Assembly: GCA_027062985.1 (NCBI GenBank)
Contig: JAMOSR010000100.1
Span: forward strand, 1 to 5,433
From: Nautiliaceae bacterium
GTDB taxonomy: Bacteria; Campylobacterota; Campylobacteria; Campylobacterales; Nautiliaceae
DNA length: 5,433 nt
Direction: 5' to 3'
Each line of letters opens with the position of its first letter. Position 1 is the stretch's first letter. Positions 1-5,433 of the stretch are shown piece by piece. Under the pieces are notes generated by a model. The model was not told where the DNA came from, did no database searches, and was given only the letters and a program-made list of their open reading frames with translations. A program made the position numbers and the translations under genes.

Positions 1-1754
1 TTATAAATCTTATCTCCGATTTCTTTATATCTTTGATAATAATATTTCACGAAATTATCAGCATTTTTATTAATCGGGAAATAGTTTTTGTCTTTATAAA
101 CGAATTTATCCAAAAATTTTTTAGCATCTTCTTTTTTTACATACGTATCAGCTAAATCAAGATATGTATTTTTATACCATTTTTTAAGTTCATTATATTT
201 TGAATAATCATATTCTAAATTTTTCCCATTAAATCTAATAACTCCGCTTTCAAAAAGACCCGTTAAATGAATAAGACCTTCAATATAATAAGGCAACACC
301 TCATCCACTTCCATCCACGCAATAAGCCCCACAGCCCTTTTAATCGTATCGTCTAAAACAGCATCGATAAGTTTAGCATCTTCATTTTCAAAAAAAGCCA
401 TAAGACCGCCGCTAGTAGCTTTAAATTCCTCAATATTTTTAAACATTCCGCTTTTATTCATAACACTTTCGCTATTTTCATCAACCCATAATATATGCCC
501 AAATTCATGTCCTATTGTCGTAATGTCATACACTTTTACAAATTTTTCCTTATCCTCAAGGTCTTTATAAAATTTATCCATAAACTCTTTCCCAAGTATC
601 TCGTAACTTAATGTCATTTTAGGTCTTGCTTTGATGTCTTCATACACCTTATCCACAAAAGCGAATATTTTTTTGCCTTTTTCGGCGCTTACTTCTTCGT
701 CGTTCGGCACAACCTGGGCGCTGAAAAGTCCGTTAAACTCCGCACCGTAAAAAGTAGCAGGAGTTGATATATAAAGCTGGGTTTTTTCTATATTAAAAAG
801 TGCTGTTTTTAAAAGTTTTTCGTCTTTACAATACTTTTTATACATTTTTACAATACTATCTTTTACTTCGCTTTTAAGTTTCGGATTTTTAATTCTGACG
901 TCAAGCTCAAGGGCTACCGCTTTTCTGTATTTATCTTCATAATATTCAAGGGGATGACCTACCTGAACAGGAGATTTTATATCCATCCATATTTTATCAA
1001 CGGCAGCCCACTTTTTAATAGCCTCACCTCTTTTTCTCTCAAGAAGCGCCGTTTTTAATGCGTTAAAATATAAAATCCACTGAAGTTTATATTCGTCGCT
1101 TAAATCTTCAAGCGCCAAAATAAGCTCGTCTACCGCATTTACCGCTTCATTTACCTCCTCTTCAAAAACTTCGGCATATGTTTTAACAACATAATTTCCT
1201 TCATCCGTTTTCACCAAAACAGAATAACATCTTTCGCTTAATTTTTCATTCACTTTATCAAGAAGGTCTTTTTCTATAAGATATGTCATAATTTTCGCTT
1301 CATCACCGGCAAACTCTAAAGACAAATCCTCATTTACCGTATGGATAATATGCTTTGTCCAATGTGGCTGCCATTTGCTAAAAGCAATTCCTATTTTATG
1401 AACACCTCTTAAAATTTCCGCATAAAAAGGTCCGATAAAAGGAGCAATATCCTCAATTAGTTTTTCATGTTCTTTAATCCAAAAATTTTTAGTAAGTTCA
1501 TATAAATCAAGCTGAATCTCTTTAATCTCATCTTCGCTGAAATTACCTTTTCTCAAAAGATTTATAATACTGTCTTCTCGAAGATGAAAAAACCTTTTTT
1601 TAAGAGCTAAAAGATTTTCATCGTTTATCTCAAGTCCAAGCTCTCTAAGGATAGCTTCAAACAACTCTCTTATATCATCTGGACACTTTTTAAAATATCC
1701 GTTTATTTTTTTATCTCTTTTTCTGACTACCTCATATGCCGCTTCCAAAAACAT
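1..1754 (-). CDS. ciaB: CiaB-like HEXXH zinc metallopeptidase family protein, C-terminus cut by window edge
   Basis: This frame is open for 584 codons from ATG at 1754 and has no stop before the left edge, so the C-terminus is missing. The start is set by AAAGGA at 1760-1765, 5 bases upstream, and lies 16 bp after the stop of the preceding broken gene. Visible motifs are a zincin HEFGH at residues 416-420 (H416 and H420 as zinc ligands, E417 as catalytic base) followed by EEFKAT at 442-447, whose glutamates are candidate third ligands of a gluzincin. There is no signal peptide or membrane segment, so the protein is probably cytoplasmic unless exported without one. Length and the segments around residues 280-310 (KSPVQVGHPLEYYEDKYRKA) and 410-455 recall the Campylobacter invasion antigen B (CiaB) family of about 610 residues. 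That assignment is from memory and is moderately sure; a zinc-peptidase fold is more secure. Peptide substrate is unknown. It is the fourth gene of the leftward operon. Confidence 0.7.
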   Translation of the reverse strand, partial: MFLEAAYEVVRKRDKKINGYFKKCPDDIRELFEAILRELGLEINDENLLALKKRFFHLREDSIINLLRKGNFSEDEIKEIQLDLYELTKNFWIKEHEKLIEDIAPFIGPFYAEILRGVHKIGIAFSKWQPHWTKHIIHTVNEDLSLEFAGDEAKIMTYLIEKDLLDKVNEKLSERCYSVLVKTDEGNYVVKTYAEVFEEEVNEAVNAVDELILALEDLSDEYKLQWILYFNALKTALLERKRGEAIKKWAAVDKIWMDIKSPVQVGHPLEYYEDKYRKAVALELDVRIKNPKLKSEVKDSIVKMYKKYCKDEKLLKTALFNIEKTQLYISTPATFYGAEFNGLFSAQVVPNDEEVSAEKGKKIFAFVDKVYEDIKARPKMTLSYEILGKEFMDKFYKDLEDKEKFVKVYDITTIGHEFGHILWVDENSESVMNKSGMFKNIEEFKATSGGLMAFFENEDAKLIDAVLDDTIKRAVGLIAWMEVDEVLPYYIEGLIHLTGLFESGVIRFNGKNLEYDYSKYNELKKWYKNTYLDLADTYVKKEDAKKFLDKFVYKDKNYFPINKNADNFVKYYYQRYKEIGDKIY

Positions 1755-1770
1755 GTTTATCCTTTACCAA

Positions 1771-2094
1771 TCATTCACTTTTTTTACTATCAAAAAACTT
1801 CTCCATTACTATAAAATGATAAAATCTTTTTGCGTTTAAATCTTTATCCACAATTTCAATATTTCTTCCATCTCTTTTTAAAGCTTCTTTTAAATCCTTA
1901 CTCGTTACAGCGATATTGATATTAGGCTCCCATCTCTAAAAAATCAAAAACATACTCTTCTTTTGGAGTTATAAAGAAATGAACGCTTCCTATTAAATCG
2001 TCTCTGTTATTTACACAAATACTTTGGCGAATTTTTCAGCTTCGCTGCTAGGAACGCATATTTCATTTTTTACAGGAATTCCCAAAACAAACAT
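1771..2094 (-). pseudogene. Small unidentified gene with two compensating frameshifts
   Basis: A start codon at 2094 follows the stop of the FTR-rhodanese gene with no gap and has an AAAGGGG site at 2099-2105. The first frame reads MFVLGIPVKNEICVPSSEAE and onward to FAKVFV, then stops at 2011-2013. A shift at the AAA run at 2023-2025 opens a frame reading SICVNNRDDLIGSVHFFITP and on to YVFDFLEMGA, which ends at 1922-1924. A second shift at the GGG run at 1929-1931 returns to the first frame, EPNINIAVTSKDLKEALKRD and onward to FDSKKSE, with TGA at 1771-1773. One added A and one removed G would give a continuous protein of about 107 residues with a natural composition. I do not recognise the family. 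No signal peptide or metal motif is seen. It is either a recent pseudogene or an intact gene with two homopolymer sequencing errors. Confidence 0.7.
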
Positions 2095-2826
2095 CTATCC
2101 CCTTTCAATATCACCAGGATAATCTGCTATTCCATATGTAAGATTTCCAACCTTATCAAATCCTAATTGCTGCTTTAAAGCTCTTTGTAAATATCCGCTT
2201 CTGCTTCCGACATGACAATAAATTATTATTCTGTCATCTTTTAATTTCATCCATTCATCCAAATCGTACTGCACCCTGCTTATCGGCAGTAATTTATCGG
2301 TCCCTTTTATTCTCATCATCTGATGCTCAAACGGTTCTCTTATATCGATAAGTTTAAAACTCAAAAGACCTTTTTCTCTGGCTTTTAGCAAAAGTTCAAG
2401 CTCATGTCCTAATATCTGTTCTTTTTCTAAAATATTTTCAAGCTCTCCTACACTAATACCATCTATCTCTTCAGCATGTTTTTTAGGATGCTCTTTTTGA
2501 TAATTTTTAACATATTCCGGAGTACAGAAAATTCCGCAGTGACAAACTCCTTTGTTTGGAATTTCATCTTTTATAGCCTGGGGACACGGGCATATTCTGT
2601 TATCACTGCTGACATATTTTCCCTCTTTTTCAATAACCGGAAAACAAGGGCAAAATCTTTTTCCGTACATCAGTTTATTGTTTGTAAGTCCTTTTAAAAC
2701 CCTCTCAACTATTTCTTCGTCAGGATTAAACATCCATCCAAATTGTTCAACCGTTTTATGGGCAAATTTTTCGGTTTTTAAAAATTCCTGCTGAAATTCA
2801 GGAGAGCTTAAATCAAGCGTTTTCAT
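2095..2826 (-). CDS. FTR catalytic-chain domain fused to a rhodanese domain
   Basis: This 243-residue protein has two parts. Residues about 10-115 are a ferredoxin:thioredoxin reductase (FTR) catalytic-chain domain with CPC 59-61, CPC 79-81 and CHC 95-97, spaced CPC-X17-CPC-X13-CHC. By analogy with FTR, C59, C79, C81 and C95 would hold a 4Fe-4S cluster and C61/C97 would form the redox-active disulfide; C101 is extra. Residues about 124-243 are a rhodanese domain with LIDIREPFEH at 159-168 and the active loop CHVGSRS at 204-210, so the catalytic cysteine C204 is present. The likely role is ferredoxin-linked reduction of a disulfide or persulfide, with the rhodanese cysteine as sulfane-sulfur carrier; this is inference. 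The start overlaps the upstream FTR gene by 14 bp and is served by AAGGAG at 2831-2836. No FTR variable subunit is encoded nearby. The protein looks cytoplasmic. Confidence 0.88.
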   Translation of the reverse strand: MKTLDLSSPEFQQEFLKTEKFAHKTVEQFGWMFNPDEEIVERVLKGLTNNKLMYGKRFCPCFPVIEKEGKYVSSDNRICPCPQAIKDEIPNKGVCHCGIFCTPEYVKNYQKEHPKKHAEEIDGISVGELENILEKEQILGHELELLLKAREKGLLSFKLIDIREPFEHQMMRIKGTDKLLPISRVQYDLDEWMKLKDDRIIIYCHVGSRSGYLQRALKQQLGFDKVGNLTYGIADYPGDIERG

Positions 2827-3160
2827 TAAGCTCCTTTGTTATTTCATCACACTTCTCAGGGTTACAGAAAATTCCGCAATGACAGCAACCTTCTTTTACT
2901 TCATGTTCTACCGCAGGTTTGCAAGGACAAATTCTGTCATCCTTATCCCCCATAGGAATAAAACAAGGACAGTATCTTTTTCCGTACATTAGTTTATTTC
3001 TTGTAAGTCCCATAACAATTGCATCATAAACTTCTTTATTAGGATTTAAACACCATCCAAACTGTTTTACCACTTTTTCTACAAACTTTTTTGTTTTTTC
3101 TTCTTCTTGTTTAAATTCTTCACTGTTCATATCAACATCTGGTCTTTTAGGGGTAAGCAT
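2813..3160 (-). CDS. Ferredoxin:thioredoxin reductase catalytic (beta) chain homologue
   Basis: A 115-residue single-domain protein, about the usual size for an FTR catalytic chain. It carries CPC 64-66, CPC 78-80 and CHC 93-95, preceded by GLTRNKLMYGKRY at 51-63. Spacing is CPC-X11-CPC-X12-CHC, unlike the X16/X8 spacing of the cyanobacterial and plant enzyme as I remember it. By analogy C64, C78, C80 and C93 ligate a 4Fe-4S cluster and C66/C95 form the active disulfide; C92, C99 and C104 are extra. The family passes electrons from ferredoxin to thioredoxin or similar disulfide partners. It is the first gene of the leftward operon and a paralogue of the next gene, sharing QFGW, GLTxNKLMYGKR and CHCGIFC. 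The start at 3160 is preferred over M11 because AAGGAG lies 6 bases upstream. The usual partner, the small variable chain, is absent here, so the partner and final substrate are unknown. Confidence 0.9.
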   Translation of the reverse strand: MLTPKRPDVDMNSEEFKQEEEKTKKFVEKVVKQFGWCLNPNKEVYDAIVMGLTRNKLMYGKRYCPCFIPMGDKDDRICPCKPAVEHEVKEGCCHCGIFCNPEKCDEITKELNENA

Positions 3161-3166
3161 TTTTAG

Positions 3167-3172
3167 CTCCTT
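3167..3172 (-). promoter_or_regulatory. Shine-Dalgarno site of the short FTR gene
   Basis: AAGGAG lies 6 bases before ATG at 3160. It decides the start in favour of M1 over the internal methionine at codon 11, although only the sequence from about codon 9 aligns with the paralogous downstream protein. Confidence 0.8.
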
Positions 3173-3182
3173 TTTTTGTCTG

Positions 3183-3188
3183 ATTTTA
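3183..3188 (-). promoter_or_regulatory. Predicted -10 box of the leftward operon
   Basis: On the minus strand TAAAAT is preceded by TGT after a run of T, giving an extended -10 (TGnTAAAAT) of the sigma-70 type used in Campylobacterota. No -35 hexamer is clear; T-rich stretches lie upstream instead. Transcription would start near 3175-3177, leaving a leader of about 15-17 nt that begins just ahead of the AAGGAG site. Confidence 0.6.
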
Positions 3189-3190
3189 AC

Positions 3191-3254
3191 AAAAAAAATC
3201 TAAAAATCAAATAAAAGATATTTTTAATCTTTTTTAATCGCTTTTTTTGTTTTT
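3191..3254. promoter_or_regulatory. Phased A/T tracts between the divergent promoters
   Basis: Runs of A or T are centred near 3194, 3204, 3214, 3223, 3232, 3245 and 3252. Most are 8.5-10.5 bp apart, close to one DNA turn; the 3232 to 3245 step is about 12.5 bp. Plus-strand A tracts fill the left half and T tracts the right half, so each promoter has T tracts upstream of its own -10 on its own coding strand. Such tracts bend DNA, and periodic T-rich tracts replace the -35 box in Campylobacter-type promoters. The segment probably serves both promoters. Confidence 0.5.
3213..3233. repeat. AT-only inverted repeat midway between the promoters
   Basis: AAAAGAT at 3213-3219 and ATCTTTT at 3227-3233 form 7-bp arms around a 7-base spacer. 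It lies between the divergent -10 boxes, upstream of both, so it could be an operator, possibly for the helix-turn-helix protein encoded at 3281. In such AT-rich DNA a dyad of this size may be chance. Confidence 0.3.
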
Positions 3255-3256
3255 GA

Positions 3257-3262
3257 TATAAT
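3257..3262 (+). promoter_or_regulatory. Predicted -10 box of the rightward operon
   Basis: A perfect TATAAT preceded by TTTTTGA, the typical Campylobacterota housekeeping -10 context. T tracts at 3242-3248 and 3250-3254 stand where a -35 box would be. The start of transcription is predicted near 3268-3270, giving a leader of only about 11-13 nt before ATG at 3281. Confidence 0.75.
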
Positions 3263-3268
3263 TCCACC

Positions 3269-3275
3269 AAAAAGG
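3269..3275 (+). promoter_or_regulatory. Shine-Dalgarno site at the predicted transcript 5' end
   Basis: AAAAAGG lies 5 bases before ATG at 3281. Given the -10 box, the transcript would begin at or within a base or two of this site, so the ribosome site would sit at the very 5' end of the mRNA. Confidence 0.55.
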
Positions 3276-3280
3276 CTCTT

Positions 3281-3949
3281 ATGTTTTTAGCAAAATCCGA
3301 ATACTTAAAAAAAATCAAAAACTTAGCGGATATGGCTAGAGAACTTCAATTAAGCATTTACATATGGGGAGAAAAAGGCGTTGGCAAAAGCTTTCTTGCA
3401 AGATACATAGCTCCAAACGCGGTAATAAACCCTCTAAACGCTACAATAAATCCGGTCATAATAGAAGATTTTGATAAAAATCCTTCTCTTGAATTTAAAA
3501 TAAATTTCTTTATAGCCACAGGTACTAAACCTTTAAATAAAGATTTATTAAAAAAATATTTTACGATGGACATCGAATTAAAACCGCTAAAAGACCATCC
3601 CGAAGATATAGAAAATTTTATTAAACTTTTCCAAAAAGAAGCAAAAAAAACCTTAAAAATAGAAAAAGAAATCAACATACAATCCCCGGATATCAGTGAA
3701 AATTTAAACTCTCTAAAAAGACAGGTATATCAACACCTCCTATATCCTTCTTCAAAAAAAGAAACTTTACAACTATTATACGAATATTATCTTCACAATC
3801 ATAAAACCTACGAAGAAGAACTTAAAGACTTTGAAAAAACACTTTTTTCCGCTATGAGACAAAAATACGGCTCTAAACTTAGAATATCGGAAAAACTAAA
3901 AATCAACAGAGTAACCCTCACAAAAAAAATGAAGGCTTTAAATGTTTGA
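3281..3949 (+). CDS. Miniature degenerate NtrC-type AAA+ protein with Fis-like HTH
   Basis: A 222-residue protein resembling a shrunken sigma-54 activator. Walker A GEKGVGKS is at 30-37. Only about 25 residues later comes a Walker B-like VIIEDFD (59-65), so the segment that normally holds the GAFTGA sigma-54 contact loop is missing. A sensor I-like FFIATGTKPL (76-85) and PLKDHPEDI (102-110, matching the PLRERxEDI of the family) follow. No arginine fingers are seen in 88-101. The sensor II GNVREL motif appears as ENLNSL (140-145), with the arginine replaced by N143. The C-terminus RISEKLKINRVTLTKKMKAL (201-220) is a Fis-type helix-turn-helix. There is no receiver domain. It may bind nucleotide and DNA but is unlikely to remodel sigma-54 holoenzyme in the usual way; it could act as a repressor, a partner of a full-length activator, or an architectural protein. 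The start is set by AAAAAGG at 3269-3275. The next gene overlaps by 8 bp. Confidence 0.75.
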   Translation: MFLAKSEYLKKIKNLADMARELQLSIYIWGEKGVGKSFLARYIAPNAVINPLNATINPVIIEDFDKNPSLEFKINFFIATGTKPLNKDLLKKYFTMDIELKPLKDHPEDIENFIKLFQKEAKKTLKIEKEINIQSPDISENLNSLKRQVYQHLLYPSSKKETLQLLYEYYLHNHKTYEEELKDFEKTLFSAMRQKYGSKLRISEKLKINRVTLTKKMKALNV

Positions 3950-4604
3950 ATTTTGGATTGAATATGATATTAATCCTCTTATTATTTTCAATCAAAAAGG
4001 AAATATAATATACTGTAACCAAGAAGCCGAAGTATTTTTATCATATATTAACAAAAAAGAAGTATTTGATTTTACTATAAAAAACGCACCTAAGGAAAAA
4101 GGCATCAAAACCGATTTTAAAAAAATCCAATTTAAGGATTTAGAATTTAACGGATTTTCAATAGGATACCAAAACGATAATCAGATAGGAATAAGGCTTC
4201 TTATAAACACTAATGTTCATTCCATCCGTTTAGAAGAACTTGAAAAAGTTGATTTATCTATGCTTTTAAATTTCGCAATAGAATATATTAACCTAAAACA
4301 GAACACTTCCTTTAAAGTATATTACGACCCTTCCATTCCGGAAATTTATCTTAACAAAAAAGCTTTTTTAAATTTACTGTTCGATATTTTTGAAAATCAA
4401 AAAGAGGTGTTTATACAAACAAAAATTAATATAGGAGAATATATTAAATTAAACGAACAAAAATATCCTATAATTTCGGTTATTATAAAATGTACGCCTC
4501 TAAAGCATTTTAACAACAATTTCTTTGAAATAAAAACCAACGAAAGCGGATATATTATCCAAATACCCCTAATTAAGGAAGAAAATGAAAATCATAATAC
4601 TTGA
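3942..4604 (+). CDS. PAS-domain protein with remnant histidine-kinase region (NtrB-like pseudokinase)
   Basis: A 220-residue protein. Residues about 8-90 look like a PAS sensor fold, with NPLIIFNQKGNIIYCNQEAE at 11-30. Residues 103-150 resemble the start of a histidine-kinase catalytic domain: VDLSMLLNFAIEYI (103-116), then YDPSIPEIYLNKKAFLNLLF (128-147), matching the stretch before the N box. No phospho-acceptor helix region with an H box fits between the two. The N-box asparagine position is D148, the G1 DxGxG is missing from VIIKCTPLKHF (180-190), and only ESGYIIQIPL (201-210) recalls the end of the fold. ATP binding and phosphotransfer are therefore unlikely. It may instead sense a ligand or scaffold its neighbour. 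No membrane segment is seen, so it is cytoplasmic. The start overlaps the upstream gene by 8 bp and has GAAGG at 3931-3935; the pairing with an NtrC-like gene supports an NtrB-like origin. Confidence 0.6.
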   Translation: MFEFWIEYDINPLIIFNQKGNIIYCNQEAEVFLSYINKKEVFDFTIKNAPKEKGIKTDFKKIQFKDLEFNGFSIGYQNDNQIGIRLLINTNVHSIRLEELEKVDLSMLLNFAIEYINLKQNTSFKVYYDPSIPEIYLNKKAFLNLLFDIFENQKEVFIQTKINIGEYIKLNEQKYPIISVIIKCTPLKHFNNNFFEIKTNESGYIIQIPLIKEENENHNT

Positions 4605-5433
4605 CACGGAAACTACAGGAAATAAAGACGAAGACAGAATATGTCAGTTAAGTTATCTTGTTATGAATGAAAACCTGGAAATAGAAGAAGTACATAACGA
4701 GCTTGTAAAACCTCCTATTCCAATCAGTTTTGAAGCTATGGCGGTCCACCATATAACAAATGAAATGATAGAAAACAAACCGCCTATAAAACATACTGAT
4801 GCTTACAAAAGATTAAAAGAATTAAACCATGCCGATAATTTAATAGTAATACACAATGCCGCTTTTGATTTGGATATGTTAAAAAAAGAAGGATTTAACT
4901 CTTTTTTTAAGTTAATAGACACGTTTAGAATATTAAAACACCTGATTCCTGAGGGAAAATTTTCTCTTCAATACAACAGATACGCTCTTGGACTTTATAA
5001 AAAAGAGCCTGAAATATGTAAAAAATATAATATAAAAATAAACGCCCATGACGCTTTAGGAGACGTTGTGGTACTTGGCCTTTTATTTGAATATATAATT
5101 AAAAATTTTGACAAATCCCTTGATGATTTAATAGAACTTACCAAAAAACCGGTCCTTTACGATAAATTCTATCATGGCAAATATAAATTCGAAAAGATAA
5201 AAGACGTTATAATCAATAATCCTGATTACATCGAATATATATTAACATCAACCGACCTCGACCCTGACGTTAAATATTCAATAGAACACCATTTAGCAAA
5301 CCTTGAAGAGCCTATGCAGTTTAGATTTAACGTAGGCAAATATAAAGGTATGCTTATAGAAGACGTGGCTCAAATAGATATGCAGTATTTATCCTGGGCT
5401 TATCATAATATGAAAATGGGAAAATGGATGAGA
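4585..5433 (+). CDS. DEDDh 3'-5' exonuclease (DnaQ-like) with C-terminal GKYK modules, cut by window edge
   Basis: Open from ATG at 4585 for 283 codons to the right edge, with no stop. The N-terminal domain is a DnaQ-type exonuclease with all catalytic residues: Exo I DTETTG at 7-12 (D7, E9), Exo II HNAAFDLDML at 90-99 (D95), and Exo III HDALGD at 155-160 (H155, D160). It should remove nucleotides from 3' ends using two metal ions. MAVHHIT at 52-58 matches the family's conserved loop. The C-terminal part holds two related segments, HGKYKFEKIKDVIINNPDYI (197-216) and VGKYKGMLIEDVAQIDMQYL (250-269). The second matches a GKYKG small module (DUF3820-like) found appended to such nucleases. Whether it serves as polymerase III proofreader or a repair or RNA nuclease is not decided; a stand-alone role is more likely given the tail. 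AAGGA at 4575-4579 sets the start, which overlaps the previous gene by 20 bp, indicating coupled translation. Confidence 0.85.
   Translation, partial: MKIIILDTETTGNKDEDRICQLSYLVMNENLEIEEVHNELVKPPIPISFEAMAVHHITNEMIENKPPIKHTDAYKRLKELNHADNLIVIHNAAFDLDMLKKEGFNSFFKLIDTFRILKHLIPEGKFSLQYNRYALGLYKKEPEICKKYNIKINAHDALGDVVVLGLLFEYIIKNFDKSLDDLIELTKKPVLYDKFYHGKYKFEKIKDVIINNPDYIEYILTSTDLDPDVKYSIEHHLANLEEPMQFRFNVGKYKGMLIEDVAQIDMQYLSWAYHNMKMGKWMR

Noticed and set aside
1771..2094. Resemblance of the start MFVLGIPVKN to NifX/NafY-type cofactor-binding proteins
   Set aside because: Only a few residues match, and the expected following glycine/histidine features are not visible, so no function was assigned.
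2476..2794. Two overlapping plus-strand open frames of 73 and 80 codons
   Set aside because: They lie entirely opposite the conserved FTR-rhodanese gene, have low-complexity hydrophobic and serine/phenylalanine-rich translations typical of antisense frames in AT-rich DNA, and match no known motif.
2524..2884. Near-identical 21-bp direct repeats as a mobile-element or attachment-site signature
   Set aside because: Both copies encode the same FTR segment around CHCGIFC in paralogous genes, so they are explained by gene duplication and protein conservation.
3213..3233. Inverted repeat read as a rho-independent terminator
   Set aside because: The stem is almost all A/T with one G-C pair, and it lies upstream of both divergent genes, where no transcript needs to end.
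3358..3678. Minus-strand open frame of 106 codons
   Set aside because: It is the antisense shadow of the NtrC-like gene, whose Walker A and family motifs show the plus strand to be the coding one.
3281..3949. Naming the gene flgR or ntrC
   Set aside because: The receiver domain and GAFTGA loop are absent and key AAA+ residues are lost, so an orthologous functional name would mislead.

Overview
This AT-rich window (many A/T runs, Ile as ATA, Arg as AGA, AAGGAG-type ribosome sites, promoters with a TATAAT-like -10 box and T-tracts in place of a -35 box) looks like a chromosome of a Campylobacterota (epsilonproteobacterial) species. The gene content (a CiaB-type protein, ferredoxin:thioredoxin reductase-type proteins and NtrC/NtrB-derived regulators) fits an anaerobic chemolithoautotroph of the Nautiliales type (Nautilia, Caminibacter, Lebetimonas), but the genus is inference. 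No rRNA, tRNA, CRISPR array, insertion sequence or phage gene was seen.

The layout is two operons diverging from a 120-bp AT-only-looking control region (about 3161-3280). The leftward (minus) operon runs: a short ferredoxin:thioredoxin reductase (FTR) catalytic-chain homologue (2813-3160); a second FTR paralogue fused to a rhodanese domain (2095-2826, overlapping the first by 14 bp); a small unidentified gene of about 107 codons carrying two mutually compensating single-base frameshifts (1771-2094); and a large zinc-metallopeptidase-like protein of the CiaB type (1-1754) that runs off the left edge. The FTR part suggests ferredoxin-driven disulfide or sulfur chemistry.

The rightward (plus) operon runs: a miniature, degenerate NtrC-family AAA+ protein with a Walker A motif and a Fis-like helix-turn-helix but no GAFTGA loop (3281-3949); an 8-bp-overlapping PAS plus remnant-kinase protein with no phospho-acceptor histidine region and no recognisable ATP-binding boxes (3942-4604); and a 20-bp-overlapping DEDDh 3'-5' exonuclease with two GKYK modules at its C-terminus (4585 to beyond the right edge).

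The most unusual content is the pair of stripped-down NtrC-like and NtrB-like proteins, which seem to have lost sigma-54 activation and phosphotransfer but are kept intact and translationally coupled to each other and to an exonuclease. Next are the tandem FTR paralogues with the rhodanese fusion, and the twice-frameshifted small gene. Both operons appear to start with very short leaders, and the DNA between their promoters has A/T tracts repeating at about one helical turn.
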